Source: Zoogloea sp.
GTDB lineage: Bacteria > Pseudomonadota > Gammaproteobacteria > Burkholderiales > Rhodocyclaceae
Assembly: GCA_016720685.1 (NCBI GenBank)
Contig: JADKKC010000066.1
Coordinates: forward strand, 188,001-252,000
Direction of reading: 5' to 3'
Length of the DNA: 64,000 nt
Positions within the stretch are counted from its first letter, which is position 1. Each line of letters opens with the position of its first letter. The notes under the pieces are model-generated. The model saw only the letters and a program-made list of their open reading frames with translations, was not told the DNA's origin and made no database searches. Positions 45,523 through 57,500 of this stretch are shown here, in pieces. The position numbers were made by a program, and so were the translations under genes.

Positions 45523-46860
45523 ATGTTCCCAAGCTCGCAAGCCAGCCCCACCCCGCACGCAGACGAAGCCAGCCAGACCGGCGCCACGCGGCGCATCACC
45601 CGCATCGGCCTCCTGCTGAGCGGCATCGGCCTCGCCGCCGTGCTGCTGTGGATCGCCACCGCCCCCATCGACGAAGGCGTCCCCGCCCAGGGCAGCGTGG
45701 TTGTCGACACCAAACGCAAGGCAGTCCAGCACGCCACCGGCGGCATCGTCCGGGAAGTGCTGGTCGGCGAAGGCAGCACCGTCGTGGCAGGTCAGCCCCT
45801 GCTACGCCTCGACAACGCCCAGGCCCGGGCCAACTACGCAGCAATTCGCCAGCGCTATCTCGGCCTGCGCGCCATGGAGGCACGCCTGGTGGCAGAACGC
45901 GACGGGGTGAGCACCATGACCGCCCACGCCGACTTGCAGGCAGCCCGCGGCGACGCCCAGACCCAGGTCCAGTGGCAGACCCAGCAGCAGTTGCTCTCGT
46001 CCCGTCGCAGCGCCCTCGAAGCCGAACTGGCCGGCATCAACGAAAACCGCCAGGCCCAGCAGGCCTCCATCGAGTCCTACCGGTCCATGCAGACGAGCCG
46101 CCAGCGCCAGTTCGCCCTGCTCCAGGAAGAACACGGCCAGACCCGCGGGCTGGTTCAAGAAGGCTACGCCCCGCGCAATCGCCAGCTGGAACTCGAGCGC
46201 ATGATGGCCGAGACCCAATCCTCGATGGCCGAGATCGAAGGAAACATCCTGCGCGCGCGGCGGGCCGTCGCCGAACTGGGGCAGCGTCTGGTGCAGCGGC
46301 GCGGCGAATACCGCAAGGAAGTCAGCAGTGAGCTTGCCGAGGTCCTTCGTGAAGTCGAGGCCGACGCAGAAAAGCTCAAGGCCACCCGTGAGGAACTCGA
46401 CCGGACCGAGCTGCGCGCGCCAGTGGACGGCCAGGTGGTCGGTCTGACGATCCAGTCCGTCGGCGCCGTCATCCAGCCCGCCCAGAAGATCGCCGACGTG
46501 GTTCCCGCCGGCGAATCCCTGCTCCTGGAAGCCCGCGTCCCGCTTCATCTCATCGACCGGGTGCACGAAGGCCTGCCCGTCGACGTCCGTTTCAACGGCT
46601 TCGCCCACACCCCGCAGCTGGTCGTCGAGGCCCGGGTCAAGTCGGTGTCCGCCGACATTCTCAGCGACGCCGCCACCCAGCAAAGCTTCTACCTGGCCCG
46701 CGTCACCGTCACCCCCGAAGGACTCAAGACCCTCGGCAACCGCCACCTCCAGCCCGGCATGCCGGTGGAAGTGGTGTTCCGCACCGGAGAACGGAGCGTG
46801 CTCACTTACCTGCTGCATCCGCTGGTCAAGCGCCTGTCAGCGTCGATGAAGGAGGAATGA
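45523..46860 (+). CDS. HlyD-family periplasmic adaptor
   Basis: 445 residues from ATG 45523 (GTG at 45514 also in frame). One membrane helix (about 30-48), biotinyl-lipoyl-like halves (GGIVREVLVGEGSTVVAG and LRAPVDGQVVGLTIQSVG), and a long coiled-coil hairpin (about 110-290, rich in Gln, Glu and Arg). The family joins inner-membrane ABC exporters to TolC. It starts 31 bases after the second ABC gene and ends 4 bases before the TolC-like gene. Confidence 0.9.
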   Translation: MFPSSQASPTPHADEASQTGATRRITRIGLLLSGIGLAAVLLWIATAPIDEGVPAQGSVVVDTKRKAVQHATGGIVREVLVGEGSTVVAGQPLLRLDNAQARANYAAIRQRYLGLRAMEARLVAERDGVSTMTAHADLQAARGDAQTQVQWQTQQQLLSSRRSALEAELAGINENRQAQQASIESYRSMQTSRQRQFALLQEEHGQTRGLVQEGYAPRNRQLELERMMAETQSSMAEIEGNILRARRAVAELGQRLVQRRGEYRKEVSSELAEVLREVEADAEKLKATREELDRTELRAPVDGQVVGLTIQSVGAVIQPAQKIADVVPAGESLLLEARVPLHLIDRVHEGLPVDVRFNGFAHTPQLVVEARVKSVSADILSDAATQQSFYLARVTVTPEGLKTLGNRHLQPGMPVEVVFRTGERSVLTYLLHPLVKRLSASMKEE

Positions 46861-46863
46861 GCG

Positions 46864-48258
46864 ATGGCCCGCTGCCCGCTTTCCCTGAGCCGCAAACTCT
46901 GCCTGCTGCTCGCCAGCAGCCTGTTCGCCCTGACCGCCGCCGCCGACGCCGACGCACCGGCCCCGCGCCGACTCGACCTGGACAGCGCCTGGCGCGCGGC
47001 CTTCGCCAACGACCCCATCCTGCGGGCCGCCCGGGCCGGCGCCGAAGCCGGACAGGAAGCCGTGCCCCTGGCCCGCGCCCAACTGCGCCCCCAGATCGGC
47101 GTCAGCGTCGGCCGCAACTTCAACGAACTCGAAACAGACACCACCGTCCTCGGGCGCCCGGTCAATACCCGCCAGGACTACTACAGCGGCACCCAGGCCA
47201 TCACCGTCCGGATGCCCCTCCTGCAGCCGGTCCAGTGGGCCGTCCTGCGTCAGGCCGGCGCCCAGGTCGTCGAGGCCGAAGCCAACCTCGCCAACGCCCG
47301 CCAACAACTGGCCACCCGCCTTGCCGAGGCCTACTTCGATCTGCTCCTCGCCGACGACCAGATCGCCCTTGTCCAGGCCCAGACCCAGGCCCACGCCAGC
47401 CAGCTCGAAGCCGCCAGAAAAGCCCTTGCCGCCGGCTCCGGCATTCGCACCGACATCGACGAAGCCCAGGCCCGCCTCGATCTCGACACCGCCCAGGCGC
47501 TCGAAGCACGCCAGCAGCGCGAACTGGCCCGTCGCCGACTGCAGCACCTGGTAGGCGAACCCTTTGCCGGCATCACCCCGCTGGGCGTGGACCGCCTGCG
47601 CAGCCACCCCCCCACGGCGGGCGAACTGGATGACTGGCTGGCGCTTGCCGATGAGAACAGCCCGGAACTGCAACTGCTGCGTGCCCGCCACGAAGGCGCC
47701 GTCGAGGAACTCGCCAAGGGCCGCGCCCGCCACCTGCCCACCGTGGATGCCATCGCCCAGGTGAATCGCGGCGTCAGCGACAACATAAACCGCATCAACT
47801 CCACCACCACCCAGTCGACCATCGGCATCCAGTTCAACATGGCCCTCTATTCGGGTGGCGGCGTCAACGCGGCAATCCGCCAGGCGCGGGCCGAACTCGT
47901 CCGTGCCGAAGAAAACCTGGCCGCCCAACGCCTCGACCTCAACCTGCGCCTGCACCGGGAACACCGCGGCGTCACCGAAGGGCTGCTGCGCATCAAGGCC
48001 CTCGAGCAAGCCGTCCTCTCGGCCGAACAGCTCTCTCTGTCCAGCCGCCGCGCCTACCAGGCGGGCGCACGCACCACCCTCGACGTCCTCAATGCCGAAC
48101 AACAACTGGCCACCGCCCGCCGGGATTTATCCCAGGCCCGCTACGCCACGCTCGGTGCCTATGTGCGCCTGCAAACCCTGAGCGGCGTCTTTGATGATCG
48201 CCGCCTGGCCGACCTGAACGCACTCTTCGACTCCAACCCGACACCCGGCCCGAAATGA
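46864..48258 (+). CDS. TolC-family outer membrane protein
   Basis: 464 residues with a signal peptide (about 1-26, ending LTAAADA). Two OEP repeats: the first with ANDPILRAARAGAEAG and LATRLAEAYFDLLLADDQ, the second with RARHLPTVDAIA, TIGIQFNMALYSGG and SRRAYQAGARTTLDVLNAEQQL, the classical closing motif. It completes the type I secretion channel. A terminator-like hairpin follows at 48311. Confidence 0.9.
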   Translation: MARCPLSLSRKLCLLLASSLFALTAAADADAPAPRRLDLDSAWRAAFANDPILRAARAGAEAGQEAVPLARAQLRPQIGVSVGRNFNELETDTTVLGRPVNTRQDYYSGTQAITVRMPLLQPVQWAVLRQAGAQVVEAEANLANARQQLATRLAEAYFDLLLADDQIALVQAQTQAHASQLEAARKALAAGSGIRTDIDEAQARLDLDTAQALEARQQRELARRRLQHLVGEPFAGITPLGVDRLRSHPPTAGELDDWLALADENSPELQLLRARHEGAVEELAKGRARHLPTVDAIAQVNRGVSDNINRINSTTTQSTIGIQFNMALYSGGGVNAAIRQARAELVRAEENLAAQRLDLNLRLHREHRGVTEGLLRIKALEQAVLSAEQLSLSSRRAYQAGARTTLDVLNAEQQLATARRDLSQARYATLGAYVRLQTLSGVFDDRRLADLNALFDSNPTPGPK

Positions 48259-48260
48259 AT

Positions 48261-48276
48261 GTCAGGAAATGGCAGC
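48261..48276. repeat. Recurrent half-site GTCAGGAAATGGCAGC
   Basis: Matches 15 of 16 bases of one arm of the inverted repeat at 41885-41938. Located just after the TolC-type gene stop, in the leader region of the giant gene. May be a shared regulator site for operon and cargo. Confidence 0.45.
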
Positions 48277-48310
48277 TTTCAACCATGACTTTTGACTACA
48301 TTTAACAATT

Positions 48311-48337
48311 AATCAGTCCTTCAAGGACTGAAATTTT
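48311..48337 (+). terminator. Probable rho-independent terminator after secretion operon
   Basis: CAGTCCTT (48314-48321) and AAGGACTG (48323-48330) form a tight stem followed by AAATTTTTG. It separates the exporter operon from the giant gene that starts at 48519. Confidence 0.6.
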
Positions 48338-48518
48338 TGCCGTTAATCACTGATCCAGCTTTCAGGCCCTCGTCCTGATTATTAAACCGGCCCTTGAGCA
48401 ACGACACCTCTTTCCAGTCTGTTGCCCATGTAATTCTTTGAATACATACGTCTTTCATGTTTTTGACAGACAGTTCATTCAAGGGCCCTGTTAATAAAGA
48501 CTCTCCGGGAGCAATCGC

Positions 48519-51500
48519 ATGTCCGCAGCCGCCACCTCGACCCAAATCCTGTTCATTGACGCCCTGGTTCAGGACATCGATACGCTCCTCAGCACGATCG
48601 ACCCGAGCATTGAAGTCATCGTGCTCAACGACCGACAGGACGGCCTCACACAAATAGCCGACGCACTCGCCGGGCGCAGTGGCATCGACGCGGTACACGT
48701 GATCTCCCACGGCGGGCCGGGCAGCCTGCAACTGGGCAGCGGTGAAATCACCGAAGCTACCCTCGACGGGCAGGCCGAGCAGCTGGCACAGATTCGCGCC
48801 ACGCTGAGCGACAGCGCCGACCTGATGCTCTACGGCTGTAACGTCGCCGACGGCACGAACGGCGCCTCCTTCATCCAGGCCCTGGCCGACGCCACCGGCG
48901 CCGACGTGGCCGCCTCCACCGACCTCACCGGTTCAACCCTGCTGGGCGGCGACTGGGAGCTGGAAGCCAGCACCGGCAGCATCGAAACCACGGCAGTGGC
49001 ATCCGCCACCTACGATGAGGTGCTCGCCTCCGGCATCCTGCGCAACGCCTATGTCCGTTTCGGCTACAGCGACGATGGCACGCTCGGCTATGGCGGCACG
49101 GCCAAGCCCGGCATCCAGTACGACAAGGACGGCACCCGCAGCTTCCTCGACACCGCCGACTTCCTGACCCCGGGCTCACCCTTCGAGTTCTTCTCGGTCA
49201 CTGCCAACGGCAGCACCAAGACCAACAACAACAGAAGTTACACGTCGCCGGGCATGACGACGACGCTGACCGACTCCTCGGTCACGACCAGCGGCGCCGA
49301 CACCTACGGTTCAATCACCTATGTGTCCTATAACGGCAGCCTGAAGATCACCCAGATCTACACCCTGGGTGCCACCTCCCAGGTGATCTCCTTTCAGGTC
49401 ACGATGGAGAACACCGGCGCCAGCACCATCTCGGGTGTCAAGTACGCCCGCGGCATCGACCCCGACGTAGACTCCAACGGCCTCGCCGGCTCCACATCCA
49501 GCACCAACAACGTCCGCGGCTCGGGCTCGATTGCAGCCACCGACATCGTGCTGGGCACCGGCCCGGTCAGCAGCCGGGTTATCGGCCTCTACTCGAACAG
49601 CACCTTCACCCACAACACTTCCGTCACCGGCTGGACCACCGACCCGTCCACCTATCTGGCAGGCACCACCGTCGGCAACGGCGACAACACCATCGGTATC
49701 GGCTTCGACCTCGGCTCTTTCGTGGCCGGACAGGTCAAGAGCTTCTCCTTCGCCTACGTCTTCGCCGCCAGCGCCGCCAGCCTGCAGGCCTCCGTCGATC
49801 AGGTGCCGGTCAGCAATGCGGCCCCCACCCTGACCACTCTCGCCGCCCCCGTGACCGGAACGACCGAAGACACCTCGGTTGAAATCACCTACGCCCAACT
49901 GGCCGCCCAGGGCAACGAAGCCGATGACACCGGCGTCACCGGCTTCGTCGTCAAGGCCGTTTCCAGCGGCACTCTGAAAATCGGCACCTCCGCGGATACC
50001 GCCACCGCCTGGGCGCCCGGCTCCAACGATGGGCTGCCCAGCAGCGGCACCCTCAAGCTGTACTGGACGCCGGCCGCCAACGCCAACGGCACCCTCAACG
50101 CCTTCACCGTTGTCGCCCGCGACGCCGACGGCGCCGTGTCAGCTTCGCCGGTCCAGGTGCAGGTTACCGCCAGCGCTGTAAACGACGCCCCGGTGCTAGC
50201 CTCCTCCGCCACCCCAGTCGCCTTGGCGGCCGTACTCGAAGACCAAGCCGCCATCAATGGCGCCACCGTGGGCGCCTTGTTCGCCCCGCGTTTCACCGAC
50301 GTGGACAGCGGCGCCAGCCTCGGCGGCATCATCGTCACCGGCAACACCAATGCCAGCGGCGGCCAGTGGCAATACAGCACCAACGGCACCGACTGGTACG
50401 ACATCGGCGCAGTCAGCGACAGCACGGGCCTGGCGCTCTCCGCAGCCACCAAGGTCCGCTTCCTGCCGGACGCCGACTGGCACGGCACCCCCACGCCGCT
50501 CACGGTGTACTTCACCGACAACGCGTATGCGGGCGGCTACACCATCGGCGACGTACGCGATACCGAAACCAGCCTCTCGGCCAACGGCGTGTCCACCAAC
50601 TCGGTCAGCCTGAGCACCTCGGTCACCTCCGTCAATGACGCCCCCGTCTTCACCAGTACCGCCGGCGCAGTCAGCGTCACCGAAACCGCCGCCTACGACA
50701 GCAGCGTGGCCGGCGGCGCGGTCGGCGTCAGCGGCGCCACCGGCACCCTCACCGGTACCGACGTGGAAGACGGCACGACCGTCAGCTTCTCCATCCGCGG
50801 CGGCACCACCAGCGGCGCCACCGTTACCCGCGAAGCCTTCTACGGCACGCTGTCGCTGAACACCACGACCCACGACTGGGCTTACACGCCGACGAATTTC
50901 GTCGCCATCAATGCCCTGCGCGCCGGCCAGGTCGTCACCGAAACCTTCGAAGTCAAGGTCATCGACTCGGCCGGTGCCTCCTCCACCCAGAACCTGGTCG
51001 TCACCCTCACCGGCACCAACGACACCCCGGTGGTCCACGCCGCGCTGGCCGACGCCACCTTCAACGGCAATGGCGCCTGGCATTACCAGATCCCGGCCAA
51101 CAGCTTCACCGATGCCGACGGCACCAACCTGAGCTACACCGTCGAGATCGTTGACGGCGTCGGCACCGTCATCGACACCATCGGCAGCACCCCCGGGGTC
51201 GACGTCACCAAGCCGTCCTACTGGCTGACTTTCGACGAACTCACCCACACCTTCAGCGGCACCCCGAGCATCGCCGCTCCGCTGCCGCTCAACATCAAGG
51301 TCACCGCAAGCGACGGCGCCGCGTCGGTCAGCGACACCTTTGCACTCACCCTCAACACGCCAACGTCCAGCGCCAACCCCGCAGCACCGAACCTTGCCCC
51401 CACGTCGACGAACGACCACATCAACACGTCCGGTGCAGTAACAACCCTGAGCATTGCCGACTTTGGCAGCTACTCGGATGCCAACGGTGACGCGCTGGCG

Positions 51501-54500
51501 TCGGTCAAGATCACGACACTGCCGGGTAGCGGCACGCTGCAACTGAATGGGGGTCCGGTCTCGGCCAACGACGTCATTACCGTCGCCGACATCAATGCCA
51601 ACAAGCTGACCTTCACCCCAGGCGCATCGGCCACGTCCATCGGCTTCCAGGTCGGTGACGGCACAAGCTTCAGCGGCACCTACAGCCTGTCCGTGGACGT
51701 CACTGCGGCAGACGCCGGCGTGAGCTTTGCAGAATCCACCGTTACCCAGGCCACGCACAACACCTGGACCAATGTTTACACGGCAGATCCGCTGACCGGC
51801 TTCACCGGAACGGTACGGATCGTCGTCGAGGCAACCGGCGGCACCGTCAAGCTGTCGTCCCTCGCCGGTACAACGGCGATCACCACCGGCTTTGGCAACA
51901 CCACCAACGGGTCCGCCACCTCGATTGCCTTTCAAGGCGATCTAGCAAGCGTCAACGCCGCACTTCAGAACCTGCAGGCCAACCTCCTCGCCAACCCGAA
52001 CATCAGCCTGAACATCAAGGTTCAGCCGGGCGGAGCTGCCTACAACGCCGACAACGGCCACTTCTACGAATACGTCGCGTCCCCCAACATTTCCTGGACG
52101 GACGCCAGGAACACAGCCGCCACCATGTCCTTCAACGGCATGACGGGCTATCTGGTCACCATCACCTCAGCCACGGAAAACGCCTTCGTCCAGTCCAAGG
52201 TGGCCGCCAACAGCTGGATCGGCGCCAGTGATGCCGCCGTCGAAGGCACCTGGAAATGGGTCACCGGCCCCGAGGCCGACACCCAGTTCTGGGCCGATGA
52301 GCCCAACCCGCCGGCTGGCACCGCCGAAACGACCGTTGGCAGTGCAGTCGGTGGCCTGTACAACAACTGGCAGAGCGGTGAGCCCAATAACTACCTCGGC
52401 GATGAAGACTATGCGCACATTTACTCGGCCTCGGGTTACTGGAACGACTTCCCGCTCAGCTCGGGCATCGGTGGCTACATCGTCGAGTACGGCGGTATCG
52501 GCTCCAGCACCAGCAAGTCTGCATCCCGCACCGTCACGCTGACAGCCGTCGACGTCGCGCCGGTGCTGCTCATCGCCGGCAACGCCGCCTACACCGAAAA
52601 CGCGGCCCCAAAAGTCCTCGCGCCAACCCTGGATCTCACCGACGTCGACAGCACCACGCTGGCCAGCGCCACCGTAACCCTCAGCGCTGGCCGCGTCACC
52701 GGCGACCTGCTGGCTTTCAGCAATACCAGTGCTGCAATTTTCGGCAACATCGGCGCAAGCTACAACGCCGGCACCGGCGTCCTCACCCTGAGCTCCAGTG
52801 GCGCCAGCGCCACCCTGGCCCAATGGGAAGCCGCCCTCGAGGCAGTCACTTTCAGCTCCACCAGCGACAACCCCGGCACCAGCCGCACCCTCTCCTGGGC
52901 TGTTTCGGACGGCGTTAACACCAGCACTGCCCGCTCCACCAGCATCGCCGTCACCCCGTTCAACGACGCCCCGGTCGCCACCTCCCTGCCGGACGTAAGC
53001 ATCGCCGCCGGCAGCGCTGTCAACATCAACATCGGCAACATTTTCACCGACCCCGAAGGCTCGCCCGTCACCTACCGCGCGACCCTCGCCAATGGCGACC
53101 CCCTGCCTGCCTGGCTCCACTTCGACTCGGTCAGCCACTTGTTCAGCGGCAACCCGCCGGCCGGCGTGCCCAGCCTCGACATCAGGGTCAGCGGCGAGGA
53201 TGAGACCGCCGCGGGCTACAGCAGCTTCACGATGAGCTTCACCGACGCCACGGTGGCAGCCGCTGCGGCCAACAACCTCGGCACCCTCGGCAACATTACC
53301 GGCACCACCAGCCTGGGCAGCGTGCTGACCGCCGCCACCCCGGTCGATGCCGATGGCCGCACTCTGCACACCGCCGTCAATTACCAGTGGCAGGTGTCTG
53401 CCGACGGCGGCGCCACCTGGTCCGACGTGGCCGGCGTTCGCGGTCAGGCCAGCACCCTGACCCTCGCCCAGACCGAATCCAGCAAGCAGATCCGCGTCCA
53501 GAGCTTCTATACCGACGACGGCGGCTACGGCGAAGCACCGGTGTCCAACGCCATCACCGTTCCCGCCTACAACCTGAGCGGCGCGGTCATCATCGCCGGA
53601 GCCACCACCCCGGGCGAAACCCTGGTCGCCAACCTCAGCGACAGCAACGGCCTGATCCACGCCACGCCCACCTATCAGTGGTACCGCGGCGACACGGCCG
53701 GCACCGCCACCACCGCCATCGCCGGCGCCACCTACAGCGCCTACACCCTGACCAGCACCGACGCGGCCAAGTACGTCCGCGTGGTGGTGAGCTACACCGA
53801 TGACGAAGGCACCGTCGAAAGCGTCGCCAACGTGTCCGGCCAGGTTCAGCTCGGCGCCATTGCACCGGTCGCCGCCAATGACGTTGCCCCTGCCGTCTTC
53901 GAAGCATCCGGCGCCAACAACACGGTGGCCGGCGGCACCCCGAGCGGCTTGCTGCTCGCCAACGACACCGATGCCAACGCTGGCGACACCAAGACCGTCA
54001 CCGAACTTTACCTGGGCGATACCGAAGGTTTCGGCGATGCGGCCGTTGAGAGCGGCGGCGTCCTGACCCTCGTCGGCCAGTACGGCACCCTGGAAGTCAC
54101 CAAGGCCACCGGCGCCTACATTTATACGGTCGCCCAGGACAACGCATTGGTCCAGGCCCTCAACACCGGGGGCAACCTGACCGAAACCTTCAACTACACC
54201 GTGGCGGACGCCACCCTCCTGATCGACCGGGCCACCCTGACCCTGACCATCAACGGCGCCAACGACCAGCCAACCCTGTCCGGCACCCTGGCATCGGCCA
54301 CCGTCTCCGAAGACACCGCCACCCCGCTGGCCCTCGACACGCTGAGCATCGTCGACCCGGACAGCGCCGCGATGAGCGTGCGCCTGACCGTCTCCGACGG
54401 CACCCTGCGAGCCATCAGCAGCGACCCCGCGGTCACGGTCACCGGCTCCGATACCGGCGTCGTCACCATCAGCGCCAGCTCGGCCTTCGCCCTGAGCGGC

Positions 54501-57500
54501 TGGCTCACCGACAATCAAGTCCTCTACGTCACCTCGCCGAACAGCAACGGCGCAGCAGCCACCCTGAGCTACCAGCTCAACGACGGCTCCGGCTTCATTG
54601 CCGCCGGCACCCCCACAACGATCAACGCCAACACCACCAACGACGCCCCGATCGTCGACCTGGGTGGCAGCAGCAGCACCGGCAACGACTACATCGCCAC
54701 CTTCCGCCCCCGCGGCAGCGCCGTCGCCGTGGTTGACAGCACCGTCACGATTACCGATATCGACAGCAGCACGCTCACCTCGGCGCTCGTCACCCTGGCC
54801 AGCGGCGCCGACGACAACGCCTTCGGCACGGTTTACGAGACTCTCTCGTCCAGCGCTGGCGCCAGCTTTGTCCGCGGCGGCACCACGCTGAGCATCACCG
54901 GCAACGGCACCGGCACCGGCGGCCTGACCGGCGCCACGGCGCTCAACTTCAGCGGCACGGGCAGCCTGGTCGATTACCAGGAAGCCCTCAAGACCGTCCT
55001 CTACAACAACAGCAACCCGAACGCCGCCGCCGGCGACCGCACCGTCACGGTTTCCCTGAGCGACGGCAGCCTGGCGTCCAACCTGGCGTCCTTCACCACC
55101 GCCGCGACCAACAGCAACATTGCGGCCGGCCAGCGCATCTTCATCGGCGGAGTGGATAGCGGCCAGACCGTTGCCCAGGTGGTCGATACCCAGCACTTCG
55201 TGGCCAGCGGCCCGCTCACCGGCCTCACCAACGGCTCGGCCCTCACCTTCTACGCAGCCGGCGCCCTCGTCACCTCCGCGGCCCAGAGCGGCCCGGTGAT
55301 CGCCACCACCACCATCCAGGTGCCCTGGACGCCGGTGATCGACATGAACGGCGACAGCCTCGCCGGCCGGAACCACAGCGTCACCTACGTGGAAGGCACG
55401 GCGGCCATCGCCATCTCCACCGCCGACGCCAGCATCACCGACCAGGGCGGCCTGATCCGCTCCCTGACCATCACCCTGCTCGACAACGGTGCGGGCGTCA
55501 AGGAATACCTGGTCGCCCCCAGCCCCGCAGTCACTACAGCACTGCTCAGCCGCGGCATCACGGCGAGCGGCAACGGCACCGGCGCCAACAACCTCACCGG
55601 CGCCACTCAGATCGTCTTCACCTCTTCGGATGCAGGCGGCACCGACGCCACCAACTTCCAGATCGCCCTGCGCGGCACCAAGTACATCAACGAAGACAAC
55701 GCCCCCAATGGCAGCGTCGCACGCATTGTCACCACCTCCACCCAGGACGTGGCAGGCAACGCCGGCGTGGGCGCCCAGACGCTCATCAACCTGGCCGCGG
55801 TCAATGACGCCCCGATCGGTGCGGGCAACACCGTCACCGCCATTGAGGACACCCGCTACACCCTGCAGGTCGCCGACTTCCCGTTCAGCGACCCGAGCGA
55901 CGACGACGCCAGTGTCGTTGGCGACGCCAATGCCCTGCTGGCGGTCAAGATCACCACCCTGCCTGCCAGCGGCACCCTGCTGCTCGGCGACGTAGCCGTA
56001 ATCGCCGGTCAGACGGTCTCCACCACCGACATCGCCGCCGGTCGCCTCACCTACGCCCCGGCCGCCAACAGCAGCGGCACGGCTGCCACCACCTTCACCT
56101 TCCAGGTGCAGGACGACGGCGGCACGGCCAACGGCGGCGTCGATCTGGACGCCACCCCGCGCACCCTCACCATCGATATCACGGCAGCCAACGACGCCCC
56201 GGTGGTCACCGTGCCCGCCGTCATCAATGTCGTCGAGGATGTCGCCTCGGCCCTCACCGGCATCGTCTTCGCCGACGTCGACGCGGCCGCCGGCAGCGTG
56301 GTCGCCACCCTGTCGGTGGCCAGCGGCACCCTCGCCGCCACCTCCGGCAGCGGCGTCACCGTGGGCGGCACCGCCAGCGCCCTGACGCTCACCGGCAGCC
56401 TGGCCAGCATCAACGCCTTCATCGCTGCCTCGGGCGTCAGCTACACCACCGCCAGCAACGCGCTGGCACCGGTCACCCTCGGCGTGGCCCTCGATGACCG
56501 CGGCAACACCGGCAGCGGCGGCAGCCTCAGCGGCTCGTCCAGCCTCACACTCGAGGTCACCGCGGTCAATGACGCTCCCACCATCACCGTGCCCGGCACC
56601 CAGACCGTGGCCGAAGAAAGCACGCTGACGATCAGCGGCGTCTCCTTCGGCGACGTGGATGCCGCCAGCGGCAACGTGACCGTCACCCTCGCAGTCGCCC
56701 ACGGCACGCTGACCCTCGGCGGCGACACCAGCGGCATCAGCGTGACGGCCGGCAGCGACGGCAGCGCCGCCATGACCCTCAGCGGCACCCTGGCCGCCGT
56801 CAACGCCGCCGTCGCCAGCCTCGGCTACGCGCCGGACGTCAATTTCTCCGGCGCCGACAGCCTCCAGCTCGGCATCGACGACGGCGGCAACAGCGGCACC
56901 GGCACGGCCCTCAACGCCAGCACCAGCCTGAGCCTCACCGTCACCGGCACCAACGACGCCCCTGTGCTCACCGCCGGCAGCCCCAACCTCGGCGTCATCT
57001 CCGACGAAGACCACACCGATGCCATCGGCTACGCCGTCCATGATTTCGTCGGCGCGAGCCTGGGCCAGACCGGCATCAGCGACGTCGACCTGCCGGTCGA
57101 TGCCGAATTCGCCGGCCAGGGTGTGGCCATCCACGCCGTCAGCACCAGCGGCCCGGGCATCGGCACCTGGGAATACCAGATCGACAGCGGCGCCTGGACG
57201 CTCTTCACCCTGCTGCCGGGCCAGTCCCTGCTGCTCAAAGCCGCCGACCACATCCGCTTCGTGCCGGACGGCCTCAACGCCACCACCGCCACCTTCAGCT
57301 ACTACCTGTGGGACGGCGCCAGCGGCAGCGCCGGCACCCAGGTGGACGCCAGCACCCGCGGCGGCGGCACGGCCTTCTCCAGCGCCAGCGACACCGCCAC
57401 CCTGACCGTCACCGCCCTCAATGACGCCCCCGTTGCCGACCTCAACGGCGGCACCGCGGGCATCGACGGCAGCGCCGAGTTCAAGCCCCGCGGCAACCCG

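Noticed and set aside
48440..48518. Sigma-70 promoter from TTGACA near 48463 for the giant gene
   Set aside because: No acceptable -10 lies 16-18 bases downstream; the nearest TAATAA is about 23 bases away.
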